The notes below the pieces were generated by a model. It saw nothing but the letters and a program-made list of their open reading frames with translations. It was not told the origin of the DNA and ran no database searches. Shown one piece after another: positions 38,247 through 48,452 of a DNA stretch of 64,000 nucleotides; the first letter of the stretch is position 1, and every line of letters begins with the position of its first letter. The stretch covers positions 62,001 through 126,000 of the forward strand of contig CAUYLG010038518.1 of the NCBI GenBank assembly GCA_963573385.1, read 5' to 3'. Source of the DNA: Cacajao melanocephalus. Its lineage: Eukaryota > Chordata > Mammalia > Primates > Pitheciidae. The translations under genes and the position numbers were made by a program.

Positions 38247-40002
38247 TCATCTAGAGATGGGGAAAACCAGATCCCGAGAAATTTCCTCACTGTTGACAAT
38301 AGCCGTCAGCAGAAACCGGATTTGGGCACCGAGTTAGCAAGCTCTGGCCATGTGCTTCAGTACTAGCCCAGAAAACACCCCCAGAGTTATTTTTAGAATG
38401 AGTTCTTCTTACTTACCCTTTTTAAAAGATTTAAATGTGTATCAGTAGTTCCCACAAAAGCCTAGTGTTACAGTTCTAAATACTGAGTTCATGAGCCAGT
38501 CAAAGATTGGGGCTCTCACTGGTTCATCAGCTTGTTTCGTGTTTCAAAGGAGACCCACGTTTATGCCAGAATGTGGTATTTCTGTCTGTGTACTTACTAA
38601 TCTTAGTTGGGAAGTGTTCTGGATAAAGCTAGAAAAGCCAGCATATTTAGTTTATGAATTCTGGTTTGCAAAGGTGCTGACTGTGATTGTACACAGAAAC
38701 CCATAGCTTTGGCTAACCTTAGCTTTACCTAACCTTCCCACACAGCTGTGGCCTTCTCTGTGGGACCTACACAGAGGAACACCCCAGGAGAGGAGCAAAA
38801 GTGGGTTGGTTGATTACCAACAGGGTAGGGACATCACATCCCATTTGCACACTCACTTTCTGGAAGTCAAGGGGCCTCTAGAATGAAGATGTTCAGTCCT
38901 AAGCAAAGTTGGCAAGAAATAAGTAAAAAAGGTGAAAGGTGCTGGGAGCAGCGCCGGGGCCACTGGGGAAGGAGGAGGTTTCCTGGTTCAGAACCCAGTC
39001 ATCCAAGTGCAACTCTTTAGAATCTAAAACAAGTGGACACAGGTTGATGGGTAATTTACAGGTTTTGGCCAACATGTGAGGTACTCTCCAGTACTTTTGA
39101 GCTGGCCTGGGGCCCACGCTGCTGGCTGGGCAAGGCTGGCATGTCAGAGCAGAGCTCACCAGTTGCCTGCTTGGACCCCCAGGCGCTCAGAACAGGGCCG
39201 ACCTTTTTTGTTTGTGACCTGGGTTTTGTCCTTCTGCACAGGTTTGGTCACACAGTCCAGGGATTGACAAGGGAGACTCGGAGGGTCCACCAAAGGCCCT
39301 ATGCCTGTGCTGAGGATGGAGCTTAGGAATCATGGCTGGGCATGGACAGCGGCAAAGGGCTGGCCCCTGCCTCCCCTTACTGCAGGGCTGGGTTCTGCTG
39401 CCTGTGTCAGTGCTCACTGTGGGAGCGGGTCTCAGAGGGGCATGCTGGAAATTTGTGGGGGCATTTTTTGGTCGAAACAATGACCATATGGACTACTGCC
39501 TTTGTGGTCCAGGGCTGAGGTCACTAGAGGTTCTACAAGGCAGAGAAAGCCCCACACAGACAGACGGCACTGTGGCTGTCCCCGCTGCATCGGCTGCTCA
39601 TCTGGGTGGCAGATCTGTACTTGGGGGTTGGTCTGGTCCCTGCCTATGTTTTGTCAACACCACGTGCTTCTTCATGGCTCTAATAGACACTGGGTTTCCC
39701 AGGGCTGCAGCTATGGCAAGGACTAAGGGAGGATCCAGACTCTGTTTTGTTCCAAGTGTTGCCAAGCTTTGTTCATAATTTCAGAAAACCGCAGCCCCAG
39801 TGAACACTGGAATCACCAAAGCAAGGCCCACTGTCTGGCGGAATCCTCGGAAATTTTACCTGAATGCACGCATCTGAAGACTTGATTTGTCACCTAGAGT
39901 AGTTGTGTCTAAACATTTACTATCAAAATAGATGTTATTGTATATTATATCTATTTTAGTTTTCTTTTATATTACTATTAAAACATTACATATATGATCT
40001 AT
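38247..40002. other. unique sequence, 1.8 kb
   Basis: No gene recognised. A 148-codon plus-strand frame (39332-39778) has no known domain and is overlapped by other frames. The right part turns AT-rich before the CTAT microsatellite. Confidence 0.4.
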
Positions 40003-40135
40003 TTACCTATCATCTATCTATCATCTATCTGTGATATCATCTATCACATCATCTATCTATCATCTGTCTATCTATATCATCTTTATTTCTCTATCATCTA
40101 TCTATCCATCATCTATCTATCGCATTATAGATATA
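40003..40135. repeat. (CTAT)n / (ATCT)n compound microsatellite
   Basis: Tetranucleotide blocks of ctat/atct with interruptions (ctgt, gatatcat, ttatttct). This is a typical STR, likely variable in length. Confidence 0.95.
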
Positions 40136-41316
40136 TCATATTATCCAAATATTTCATTTCAGAATAGTACAGAGAATGTTAAAATTATTCATGATCAAAA
40201 AGGCTGTTTGATTCCAGCATTCCTATAAAATTGCTGATGGAATGGCCCTACAGCCTGGCCTCCCTCCACAGAGCCCCCGCCTTTGGAAAGATGTTCTGCC
40301 TGAGGCGCACCCCACCCTTGCTGCTCTGCTCTGTAGGGGCTGGGCCGGATCCCCCAGGCCAGCGAGCCCTAGCTGTGTCTCTCCCCACACTCAAACTTGC
40401 TGGAGGTTTGTTGCCGAGTCTGTCCTGGCCAAGCACCTGTTCCCCTCAGAGCATCATGCCCAGCCAGTTCCCGGAGGTGGCTGAGTGTTTGCTTTCAGGA
40501 TACTCAGTGGTACTGGGAAATGTGTGTTGACACAGGAGATAAGATGGACAGATGGGAAGAGAGGAAGGAGGGCTGCCACTGCCGAGCAGGCGGCCGGGCA
40601 GCCTGCGGATCCCAAGATTGGGGTCAATTCCTTGGGTTGGTCTCAATGTTATGGAAGGAAAATGTAAAGGAGCCCAGAACCACTTCTTAAGGGCTCTGGA
40701 ACCTGTCCATATGAAATAGGCACCAACACTCAGCTGTGACCTCTTTGAATATGACAAGGGTAAATTCCAGTTTTCCCTTTTACAGGTTTAGAACACTAAA
40801 ATGCATTTTCCTGAAGCCCTTCAACCTCCATCCAGTAGGATGCCCTCCCACCTTCTCACAGAGGCCCCATGGCTGTCACCTTTCCATGTGGGAGGCAGCT
40901 GAACTGTGTGCGGGGATCCCCCTTGGAGAGGCAAAGCCTTTGATGTGCAGCTGGCAGTGGACCGATCTGAAGCAGTCATCTGACTTCAGCAACTGCTTCA
41001 CTTTCCTCATGGCAGGTGTGCAATGGGTCACATTTCTTTGTTGATTCTGAAATTAGCTTTGAGAAGAATTCTAGAAGAGGGGATCCAGAGCTATGTGGAA
41101 TAAAATCCTGGAAGGAAGTGGAGGGCCCTTCCCAGACAGTGTGACTTTGGCTGTGTAAGTTCTGGTGGTTTTGCAGGGAGACGCCAGGCTTAGGGTCACA
41201 CCATGTGCACAATCTGGATTATCCTGAGTTGAAAACCATGAGTGCATGCTGCAGCTGGTTGCGATGGAGTCCTGTGGACAGTTGTCCTGAGAGAAACTTG
41301 GACACGGAGGGTGCCT
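40136..41316. other. unique sequence
   Basis: No gene or repeat recognised in about 1.2 kb. Frames of 97-103 codons overlap. Confidence 0.4.
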
Positions 41317-41450
41317 GTATGTGTGTGTGTGTGTGTGTGTGCCTAAGTGCTGCGTGTATGTGTGCCCACATGTGTACATGTGTTGTGTGCATGTGTGTAC
41401 AACTGTGTGTTTGTGTTGCATGGGTGCGCATGCCTGTGCATATGCCTTGG
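41317..41450. repeat. (GT)n with a long alternating purine-pyrimidine extension
   Basis: A core of about 13 GT units (41317-41341) is followed by 100 bases dominated by alternating TG/CA words (gtgtacatgtgttgtgtgc, gcgcatgcctgtgcatatg). It is a strong Z-DNA candidate and has produced chance frames of repeated C, V and H on both strands. Confidence 0.9.
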
Positions 41451-43009
41451 GAGGGTCATCAGAGGGGTAGGAAGAGGACAAACAGGCCCCCAGAAGCCCT
41501 CTGCAGCAGGCAGTGAGCAGGCAGGATTCACAGGACCTAGCCCTGCTCCGAGAGACATTTGGAGGCCTCCCTGTGGGTCTTCCGTGAGCCTGGGTAAGCT
41601 GTGGATGCATCTACTCCGGTTTGAGAGCAATGGGAGCAGATGAGACTTGATGTGTTCCTGTGTGTGTTTACAGCTCCTTGCACCATCCAATGATAAGCCA
41701 ATGCCGGCAATGGTGGCCGAGCAGTGGCCTCACAGAGATCCCGGTCTTCTTTGAGGCTGGTGCTGTGCCCACCAACCTTCACCTGCACCTTTGGAGCCAA
41801 ACAGCATTTGGACCTGGAAATTTTTTGGATTATGGTGTGGATACCACATACCCTAAACCACCCCACGAGGTATGGGGAGCACCCTGTAAGCAAATGGGTT
41901 AGTGTTTCATAGTGAAACCCAGTCGGGTAAATAAAGACACACAGGCATTCAGGTCAATCCTGGCCTCCAAATGGGTTATTAAACAATCATCAGTTCTTGA
42001 AGTTTATTGGGTTTTGAGTGACTGCTTAGCAATTGTAGACCTGCAAAAGTCAACAAGGTCGGTTGATTGAAGAAACCCAGTTGACCGAACAAACCCAGGT
42101 GACCCAAAAGTCAGGCCCCTTTTTGGCCATAGAGCTTGGCTCTGCTTGCAGATGGGCCCTGTGCCCTCAAGTGGGGGCTGGGTGGGGGACCCAAAGGCCA
42201 GCAAAGGTGGATGCTACTGGGAAGAGACCTGGGGTGGGAGGGACCTGAGCATTGGCCCAGGTCCAGCCTCTGCTGAGGTGAATCACCCCTTGGGTAGTCT
42301 GGAGCCCCTAGGAAGGTCAGCTAGGGGCACGAACCAGGACGACCAAGGGCATTGATCAGAGACAAGTGGCTCTGGTGTGGGCTCCAAGTACTTAGAGTTC
42401 ATGTGCTCTGCCCAGGCAGTGCTCTGGGGAAAGAGAGGGGTGGCTCCTTTGTCATGTGTCATGCTGCCCTTTGTCCCAGTGGACCCAGCAGAGGCTGGAC
42501 CTGGGAGAAGTAGCCCATGCTCAGGGGGAGGGGCAAAGGGGGAAGGCAAGAAGGGGAGCCTCCCTCCACTGCGCCCTGGCAGGTAAGGGGGCCACAGATG
42601 TGAGGGCTCTGTGAGTCCTGTCACTAGGAACATTGGCGCCAGCTGTCCTGCATCCTGAGTGTGCGGGGCTGTGGGGATCCATCGTCCCACCCACAGTGCT
42701 AAGAGGCGCCTCCAGGTTTAGGGCTGCTGCAGGCTCTCCTAAATCTGAGAAAGGGTTTCCTATCTACCCAGAAGAAAGACAGGGCCCTAGAATTAGCTTT
42801 AAATTAAATTGAACAAAAATAACAAAATGTGATGTGTTTGCCCCGACTAAGATTTATACTCACTATGTCCACCACCTTATGTCTTCTGGGGAGACAGAGG
42901 CACCTAGGACCAGACATGCAGAGGGCGGACGCTGCAGGCAGGAGCCGCTGGTCAGAGCAGCCTCTACAGATGCTCCTCATCATCCCTTCTGGGATTTTTT
43001 TTTCCTAGT
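41451..43009. other. unique sequence, 1.6 kb
   Basis: No gene recognised. At 42052-42112 short words recur (gttgattgaagaaacccag, gttgaccgaacaaacccag, gtgaccc), giving a loose cluster of TGACC half-sites. Confidence 0.4.
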
Positions 43010-43510
43010 TGGAGATTTTTTTTTTAAGAACTTGAAAAATAATTCTGAAATGAACTATACACACAAAAGAGTATCTGTAACTTATATATACCTAGAAATA
43101 GCAATAATAAATGAAGACACACCCAGGTTAGCAGTTAGAACGTTACCCTGACCTCTAAATGGTCCCATAACATTCTTCTTCTTTTTTTTTTTTTTCACTT
43201 TCATTGCAATAACCACTGGCCCGGATTATGTGTTAATCATTACCCTGTCTTGTTTAAAGTTTTACTGTAAATGTGTGAGTCGCCAAGCAATAGATGGCTA
43301 AATTTTATCTGTTTTTGAATATTTGTAAATAAAGTTATACAGTATAAATTTGGTGACTTGCTTTTTTCTGCTCGAGATGCATACATGTTGAGGTATATAT
43401 CTGCTGGTCAGTTATTTCACAGTGCTCCCTTATAGGAATTATTTGACTGGTTTCTGGCTTTTGCTACTGCAGACAATGCCCATCTGAATATTTTCTTAAG
43501 GGCACAGGTC
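43010..43510 (+). mobile_element. L1M 3' UTR fragment
   Basis: The order 'aactatacacacaaaagagt', 'gaagacacacccaggttag', 'gaacgttaccctgacctc', 'ctgtttttgaatatttgtaa' and 'gcttttttctgctcgagatg' follows the old L1 3' UTR variant with 'gaacacacccatgtaacca' and 'tgtttttgaactttatata'. Confidence 0.7.
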
Positions 43511-43700
43511 CCTAAGCGTGACCGCTGTGATTCAAATTCGACCTCTCAGCACCTGCCTGTGTGGCCTTCTGTGGTCCAGCGTCATCCTTGGTAAAACTCA
43601 GATAATAATACTACATGTACCCGTGGGCTATAAAAAGGACTAAGAGAGTGAATTCAGATAAAGCATTTAACATGGTACCTCACAGAGGATCAGTTTAAAG
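43511..43700 (+). mobile_element. MIR
   Basis: 'gattcaaattcgacctctca', 'cctgtgtggccttctgtggt', 'ttggtaaaactcagataata', 'ataaagcatttaacatggta' and 'cctcaca' follow the MIR order up to its end. Confidence 0.7.
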
Positions 43701-43704
43701 ATTA

Positions 43705-44338
43705 GATATAAGGATGGTAATGATGGTGATGGTGGTGGAGATGCTGGTGATGGCGGTGATGGTGGTGGTGGAGATGGTGGTGATGATGGTGATGGTGGTG
43801 GTGGAGATGGTGGTGATGATGGTGATGGTGGTGGTGGAGATGGTGGTGATGGTGGTGGTGGTGGTGGTGGAGATGGTGGTGATGGCGGTGATGGTGGTGA
43901 TGGAGATGGTGGTGATGATGATGGTGGTGGTGGAGATGGTGGTGATGGTGGTGATGGTGGTGGAGATGGTGGTGATGATGGTGATGGTGGTGGTAGAGAT
44001 GGTGGTGATGATGGTGATGGTGTGGTGGAGATGGTGGTGATGGTGGTGATGGTGGTGGTGGAGATGGTGGTGATGATGGTGATGGTGGTGGTGGAGATGG
44101 TGGTGGTGGTGGTGATGATAGTAGTGATGGTGGTGATTGTGATGGGGATGGTGGTGGAGATGGTGGTGCGGATGGTGATGGTGGTGGTGATGATGGTGGT
44201 GATGGTGGTGGTTGTGATGGAGATGGTGGTGATGATGGTGATGGTGGTGGTGGTGGTGATGGTGGTGGTTGTGGTGGAGATGGTGGTGACGGTGATGGTG
44301 GTGGTGGAGGTGGTGGTGATGATGGTGATGATATTGAT
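43705..44338. repeat. 630-bp GGTGAT/GGTGGA minisatellite
   Basis: Tandem units built from ggt, gat and gga triplets, with a common larger unit of about 30 bp (ggagatggtggtgatgatgg plus tgatggtggt). Since all blocks are multiples of three, every frame stays open. The minus strand reads poly-His (231 codons at 43695-44390), another frame poly-Pro/Ser, and the plus strand V/M/E repeats. None is a gene. Starts exactly at the MIR end and stops at the LTR at 44340. Confidence 0.97.
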
Positions 44339-44339
44339 G

Positions 44340-44706
44340 ACAACTCCTTGGGTTCTTATTTGGAAACGGAATCTTTGCAGGCATAGTCAAGTTAAAATGA
44401 GATCATTAGGGAGCACCCTAATCCTAAATTACTGGTTCTGGTGTCCTTATAAAAAAGGCAATTTTGAGACACAGGCACACAGGAAGAATTTCATTTGAAC
44501 ATGCAGGCAGAGATCTACAAGTTAAGGAGCACTAACGATGGCTAGCAAACTACCAGATGCTTAGAAAGAGGCCTGGGACAGATTCTCCCTCTCAGCCTTA
44601 GGAACCAACCCTGCCTTGATTTCAGACTTCTGGCCTCTGGAATCAACTTCCTGTTTAAGCCCCACAGTCTGTGATAGTTTGTTATGGCAGCCCCAGCAAA
44701 TAGACA
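44340..44706 (+). mobile_element. old MLT1-like MaLR LTR, 5' part missing
   Basis: 'gttcttatttggaaacggaa', 'gagatcattagggagcaccc', 'ctggtgtccttataaaaaag', 'cttctggcctctggaatcaa' and 'gttatggcagccccagcaaa' are in family order. The first part of the LTR is missing and the minisatellite abuts there. It belongs to the same group as the LTR at 6377-6802. Confidence 0.75.
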
Positions 44707-45839
44707 AAAAAAGCACAGAAAGAGAATTCCTTTCAATTGGGAAGGTTCCTACCATTGTCAAGAGATTGATTTTTTAAATTATTATTTTGTGTGCTATTAG
44801 ATTTTTCTTAAAAGATTTGTACTACATTGACACTCAGTGTTAAAAAAGGGAAATCTAGAAGAAAACACTTAGGTAGAACTTGATGATGGCCAATGTGGGC
44901 ATAGCCAATGCAATTCTGTCTGCAGCACATAGTGGCTCTTAAAGACACCATAATACAGATGCTGCACAAAGGCCAATACTTCCTGTTGCTTTACTGTAGG
45001 GATTAAGCTTGAAAGAACAGAGCAGGCTGCTGCTAGCATTGCTTTTCTGTCAAGAAGCTGTCCCACAAAATTTGTGGATGTATCACTGTATACACCTAAT
45101 AGCAAGCTCTATTGGATGAATGGGTTATAAAAGTCTCCCTTGAATAAAATTGTGGTTTAACCTTAGTCTAGAAGAACAAAGTCAATTTCATGTGCATCCT
45201 TTATGGCAGCCTCAGCAAGTGTTCAACACTGGTATTTATTCTCTGTGACTGCTGTTAAGCAGTAGGCTGAATTAAAATTGGAGGGCTCACAGAGAAGTTT
45301 TCTTGAAATACTGTTTTTCTAGCACAGAGAAAATAGAAGATGGTGAGGCAGCTGCAGTTGGAGTGCTGACTGCCCAGAAGCAGAGGGGCAAAATGCACTC
45401 CAGTGTGGATTTTGGTCATGGAAGCTTTGCTGAGAGCATGCTCCAAGGTTGGTTCACTTTCCCATGAAGAGGCTGCAGAAGAATGAAAACTCAACTGCAC
45501 AAAACAAAACACTCAAAGTCTAAAAAGCTCAAGATTCTGCTGGGATCACAGGGCAGCAGGGGCAGCAGGAAGGATGTAATAGAGATTTCAAAGCAGGCCA
45601 AGGAGGAGGACAGGACATTGCAGTCTTTGTGGTTCAGCTCCCTCATTATCCCACAATCGAGGGTGGTTTTCCAGGTATGTGGATTTGAAGGGTGCCCTTC
45701 CATGGATGGTGATCAAGATCTACTGATGCCATTGCTCTGTGGGTGTCATAGTGAGTGAAACTGCCTTGGCCAGAGTGCACACGCCAGCTGTGATTAACAG
45801 AGTGTTTATGTCCCTGGTATGTACATTCTCTTGGTTCCT
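44707..45839. other. unique sequence
   Basis: No gene or repeat recognised in 1.1 kb. A 78-codon minus-strand frame (44869-45105) and an 85-codon one (45255-45512) read like protein in places but match no family I recognise and show no exon edges. A dead processed gene copy cannot be excluded. Confidence 0.35.
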
Positions 45840-46305
45840 CCAGTGTGCACATCCCCCCAGTGTACACATCCTCCCAGTGTATACAACCCCTCAGTGTGGA
45901 CATCCCCCCAGTGTATACATCCCTCCAGTGTGCACACGCCTACTGTGTGCACATCCCTCAGTGTGCACATCCCCCCAGTGTGCACATACCCCCAGTGTAC
46001 ACATCCCCCCAGTGTGCACATCCACCCAGTGTGCACATCCCCCAGTGTACACATACCCCCAGTGTGCACATCCACCCAGTGTGCACATCCCCCCAGTGTT
46101 ATCTCCTAGTGTGCATATCCCCCAGTGTACACATCCCCCCCAGTATGCACATCCCCTCAGTGTGTGCACATCCCCCCAGTGTGCACATCCTCCAGTGTAC
46201 ACACTCCCCCAGTTTACACATCCCCCCAGTGTACAATCCCCCCAGTGTGGACATCCCCCCAGTGTGCACATCCCCCCAGTGTACACATTCCCTGAGTGTC
46301 CACAT
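45840..46305. repeat. 18-bp C-rich minisatellite
   Basis: About 25 copies of a unit near ccccccagtgtgcacatc, varying in C-run length (3-7) and in gtgcac/gtacac/gtatac/gtggac. As most units are 18 bp, all frames stay open and give long meaningless frames of 149-195 codons on both strands. Confidence 0.96.
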
Positions 46306-47029
46306 CCTCTACTCTGGGTCAGCTGATCTGGTGAGTTCATTGCTCAGTGCTTCTGGGACAGGGTGGTGCTGCTGATGCTGCTGATGGGAGGAGTCCTGGG
46401 CTCGCAGCGCCTACCTTCCCCGCCCAGCAGGCAGCTCAGAGTTCTGCCCAGCAACCAGGCCCCCTCCATCTGCCGTCTGGGATAATGAGCTGACCCTGAG
46501 GCTGCTGGCACAAGCCCACTTTGTGTCTTCTATTCACTGGGATTACCTTTCAGCTTCCCATTGTTCTTTGCTAATGGTCTTAAAACATTCCTGCCTGTTA
46601 CCTTCCCTAGCCCTGCTGGCTGTTGGAGGAAAGCCTCATCTCTTCCAACTTGAAAGGCCTCCTCCACTCCATCCTGGCCCTGGCGGGTGGCAGGAATGCC
46701 AGCCTGGGCACAGGGATGTGAGCCGGCCACCCAGCCTTCTGCTGCAGCCATTAGCCAGGCTTCAAGTGTCACAATATTTTATGGGACTCCTCTCCCCGCC
46801 CTTGGTGAACTGGCCGGGTTGCCACATGGCCCAACTTCTGTGCTTTCCAAACCCTGCCTCCACTGAGAGCGTGGCTGTCCCTGTGCCTGGACAGATGGCT
46901 GAGGTGGGCTGGAGGCTGCTGGCCTCAGGCCGTGGCAGGCACTCACTGCGATTATCCAGTCGTCACCCTGCAAGGGCAGAGGGGAGAGGGCATCGGTGGC
47001 TGCATTGACTTTTAACCCTTTCCAGAGTG

Positions 47030-47260
47030 AAGGGCTGGATCCTCAGGGGAAAGAATTCATCCAAATTGGATCAGCCCTTCACACTCGCCCTCATCATTAT
47101 CCATGCACGTGGCGAAAAGGGGGAGCCAAAGGTCTCCAGTTATTTGCGCTGCATCTGGCAAAAAGATAATTTGCTTCTTTCGGGGGCGTTTGAAAGCTCA
47201 GCTGTAGTGAGCTTTCACTTAATGCAACTATCAGCATTAGAATGAAGCAGCGTGTGACAG
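47030..47260. promoter_or_regulatory. possible conserved enhancer segment
   Basis: A repeat-free segment dense in binding-site-like words: an E-box CACGTG at 47106-47111, 'catcattatccatgc', 'aaaagataatttgcttc' and 'ttatcaaaacatgg'. Its sudden change in composition against its flanks suggests selection, but this is inference. Confidence 0.3.
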
Positions 47261-47514
47261 TGTTATCAAAACATGGCCACTCATTTCCTTTTTGCTTAGC
47301 TCTAGAGAGAATGAGAACATAGAGTGATTCCTTGTTTGAAAAGGAAATGTCAAAGAACAGAAGCTACCAGAATCTGACTTATTAAAATGTGGGCTGAGTC
47401 GAGCTTTCCTGGACAGCTTCTTTAGGAGACTACTGGACACAGCTCAGGGGGCTGACACCCCTGGCCACTGCCAAGCTACAACCTTCTCAAGGTCCTGAGT
47501 CACAGAAGACAGTC

Positions 47515-47840
47515 TGCGGGGGGCAGTGTCCGTCGCCCGTGTGTGCACATGTGTGCCTGCTCCTGTGCAGGGCCCCGGCACGCGTCTTAGATGGGCTGCT
47601 GGCTTTGTTGTCGGAGGCACAGGCTCCTCCAGATTGGCTGGTCTTCAAAGCAATGACATGCCGTGTCAGATCTGCCATAGTCCAGGCACGTGGCAGGCGT
47701 CCGGCATGCAAATGAGTCGGATGCTTTGCCGTGGCCTGGAGCGCCTGAGACAGCCGCCCCACACCCCTGGGAGGCCCAGCAGGTGCCCGCGAGGCAGGTG
47801 TGTGGCTCGCCATATGCTCTGCTGAGCGTCGGGTTTCTGC
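47515..47840. promoter_or_regulatory. CpG-rich segment with E-box and octamer
   Basis: By hand count there are about 21 CpGs in 326 bases at about 60% GC, an observed/expected ratio near 0.7, which meets the usual minimum CpG-island criteria for this window. It includes a CACGTG E-box (47687-47692) and an exact octamer ATGCAAAT (47706-47713). No transcription start can be shown. It could be an unmethylated enhancer, an alternative promoter or chance. Confidence 0.35.
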
Positions 47841-48177
47841 CAGCATCTTTCAATGACCCACCAGGTGAGATAAAGTGAGTGGAAAGGGGCCTGCGCCAAC
47901 CTGTGGCTGCACAGGCCACTTCTGGGTAGGGACAGCCCTGAAACCTGGGCAGGGCAGGCAGAGAAGGGACAAATGTCTGGGTGGGGGAATGCCTGAGTAC
48001 AGCCTGACTCTTAGGAGTCACCAACTGGGTAATTGCTTTAAAAATCCCCTGCATTTTAGAAACAGGGAACATTTATGGCTAAATTAGATATGTGCCTTCC
48101 AAATGCACTGTCTGTCTCTGCGGAGCCCAGATTTGGAGCTGGAAGCCTAAGACAGGGCCCCAACTTTTCTACCCATC

Positions 48178-48305
48178 ACAGCCACCTGGGGAGCCTTAAA
48201 AATCTCCATGTTCAGGCTGCGCTCAGAGCAGTTAAATCAGACACTGTGGAAGTAGAACCCAGGCATCTGAATTTGTTTCTCAGGTGATTCAAAGCTTGAA
48301 AACCC
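48178..48305 (+). mobile_element. MER5A-like hAT-Charlie remnant
   Basis: 'cacagccacctggggagcct', 'taaaaatctccatgttcagg', 'aacccaggcatctgaattt' and 'tctcaggtgattcaaagctt' follow the MER5A order, with both arms recognisable. Confidence 0.65.
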
Positions 48306-48308
48306 ATG

Positions 48309-48452
48309 GATAGAGCTGTGCTATCTAATGCAATAGCCACCAGCCAGTTGTGGCTACCTTAATTTAAATTTATTAGCATTTTTAAAAGTTAGTTTGTTAC
48401 GTGTGTAAACTGCTTTTTGAGTGCTCAGTGGCTGTGCTGAACAGGGCAGACC
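48309..48452 (-). mobile_element. MER3-like hAT-Charlie remnant
   Basis: 'gctgtgctatctaatgcaat', 'agccaccagccagttgtggc', 'taatttaaatt' and 'gagtgctcagtggctgtgct' resemble the MER3-type non-autonomous hAT element (ctgtccaatatggtagccac, tagccacatgtggct). The element name is tentative. Confidence 0.55.

Larger units (their letters stand above)
46306..48177. other. unique sequence with CpG-rich and regulatory-like parts
   Basis: No gene recognised. 161-codon frames (46523-47008 plus, 47587-48072 minus) have no known domain. Candidate regulatory segments are listed separately. Confidence 0.4.

Noticed and set aside
43695..44390. 231-codon minus-strand frame rich in His, and 213-codon Pro/Ser/His frame
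   Set aside because: Both come from a triplet-based minisatellite that keeps every frame open. They have no non-repetitive protein part beyond a few residues.
45739..46375. Frames of 149-195 codons on both strands
   Set aside because: Produced by an 18-bp tandem repeat (a multiple of three). The same repeat is open in several registers on both strands.
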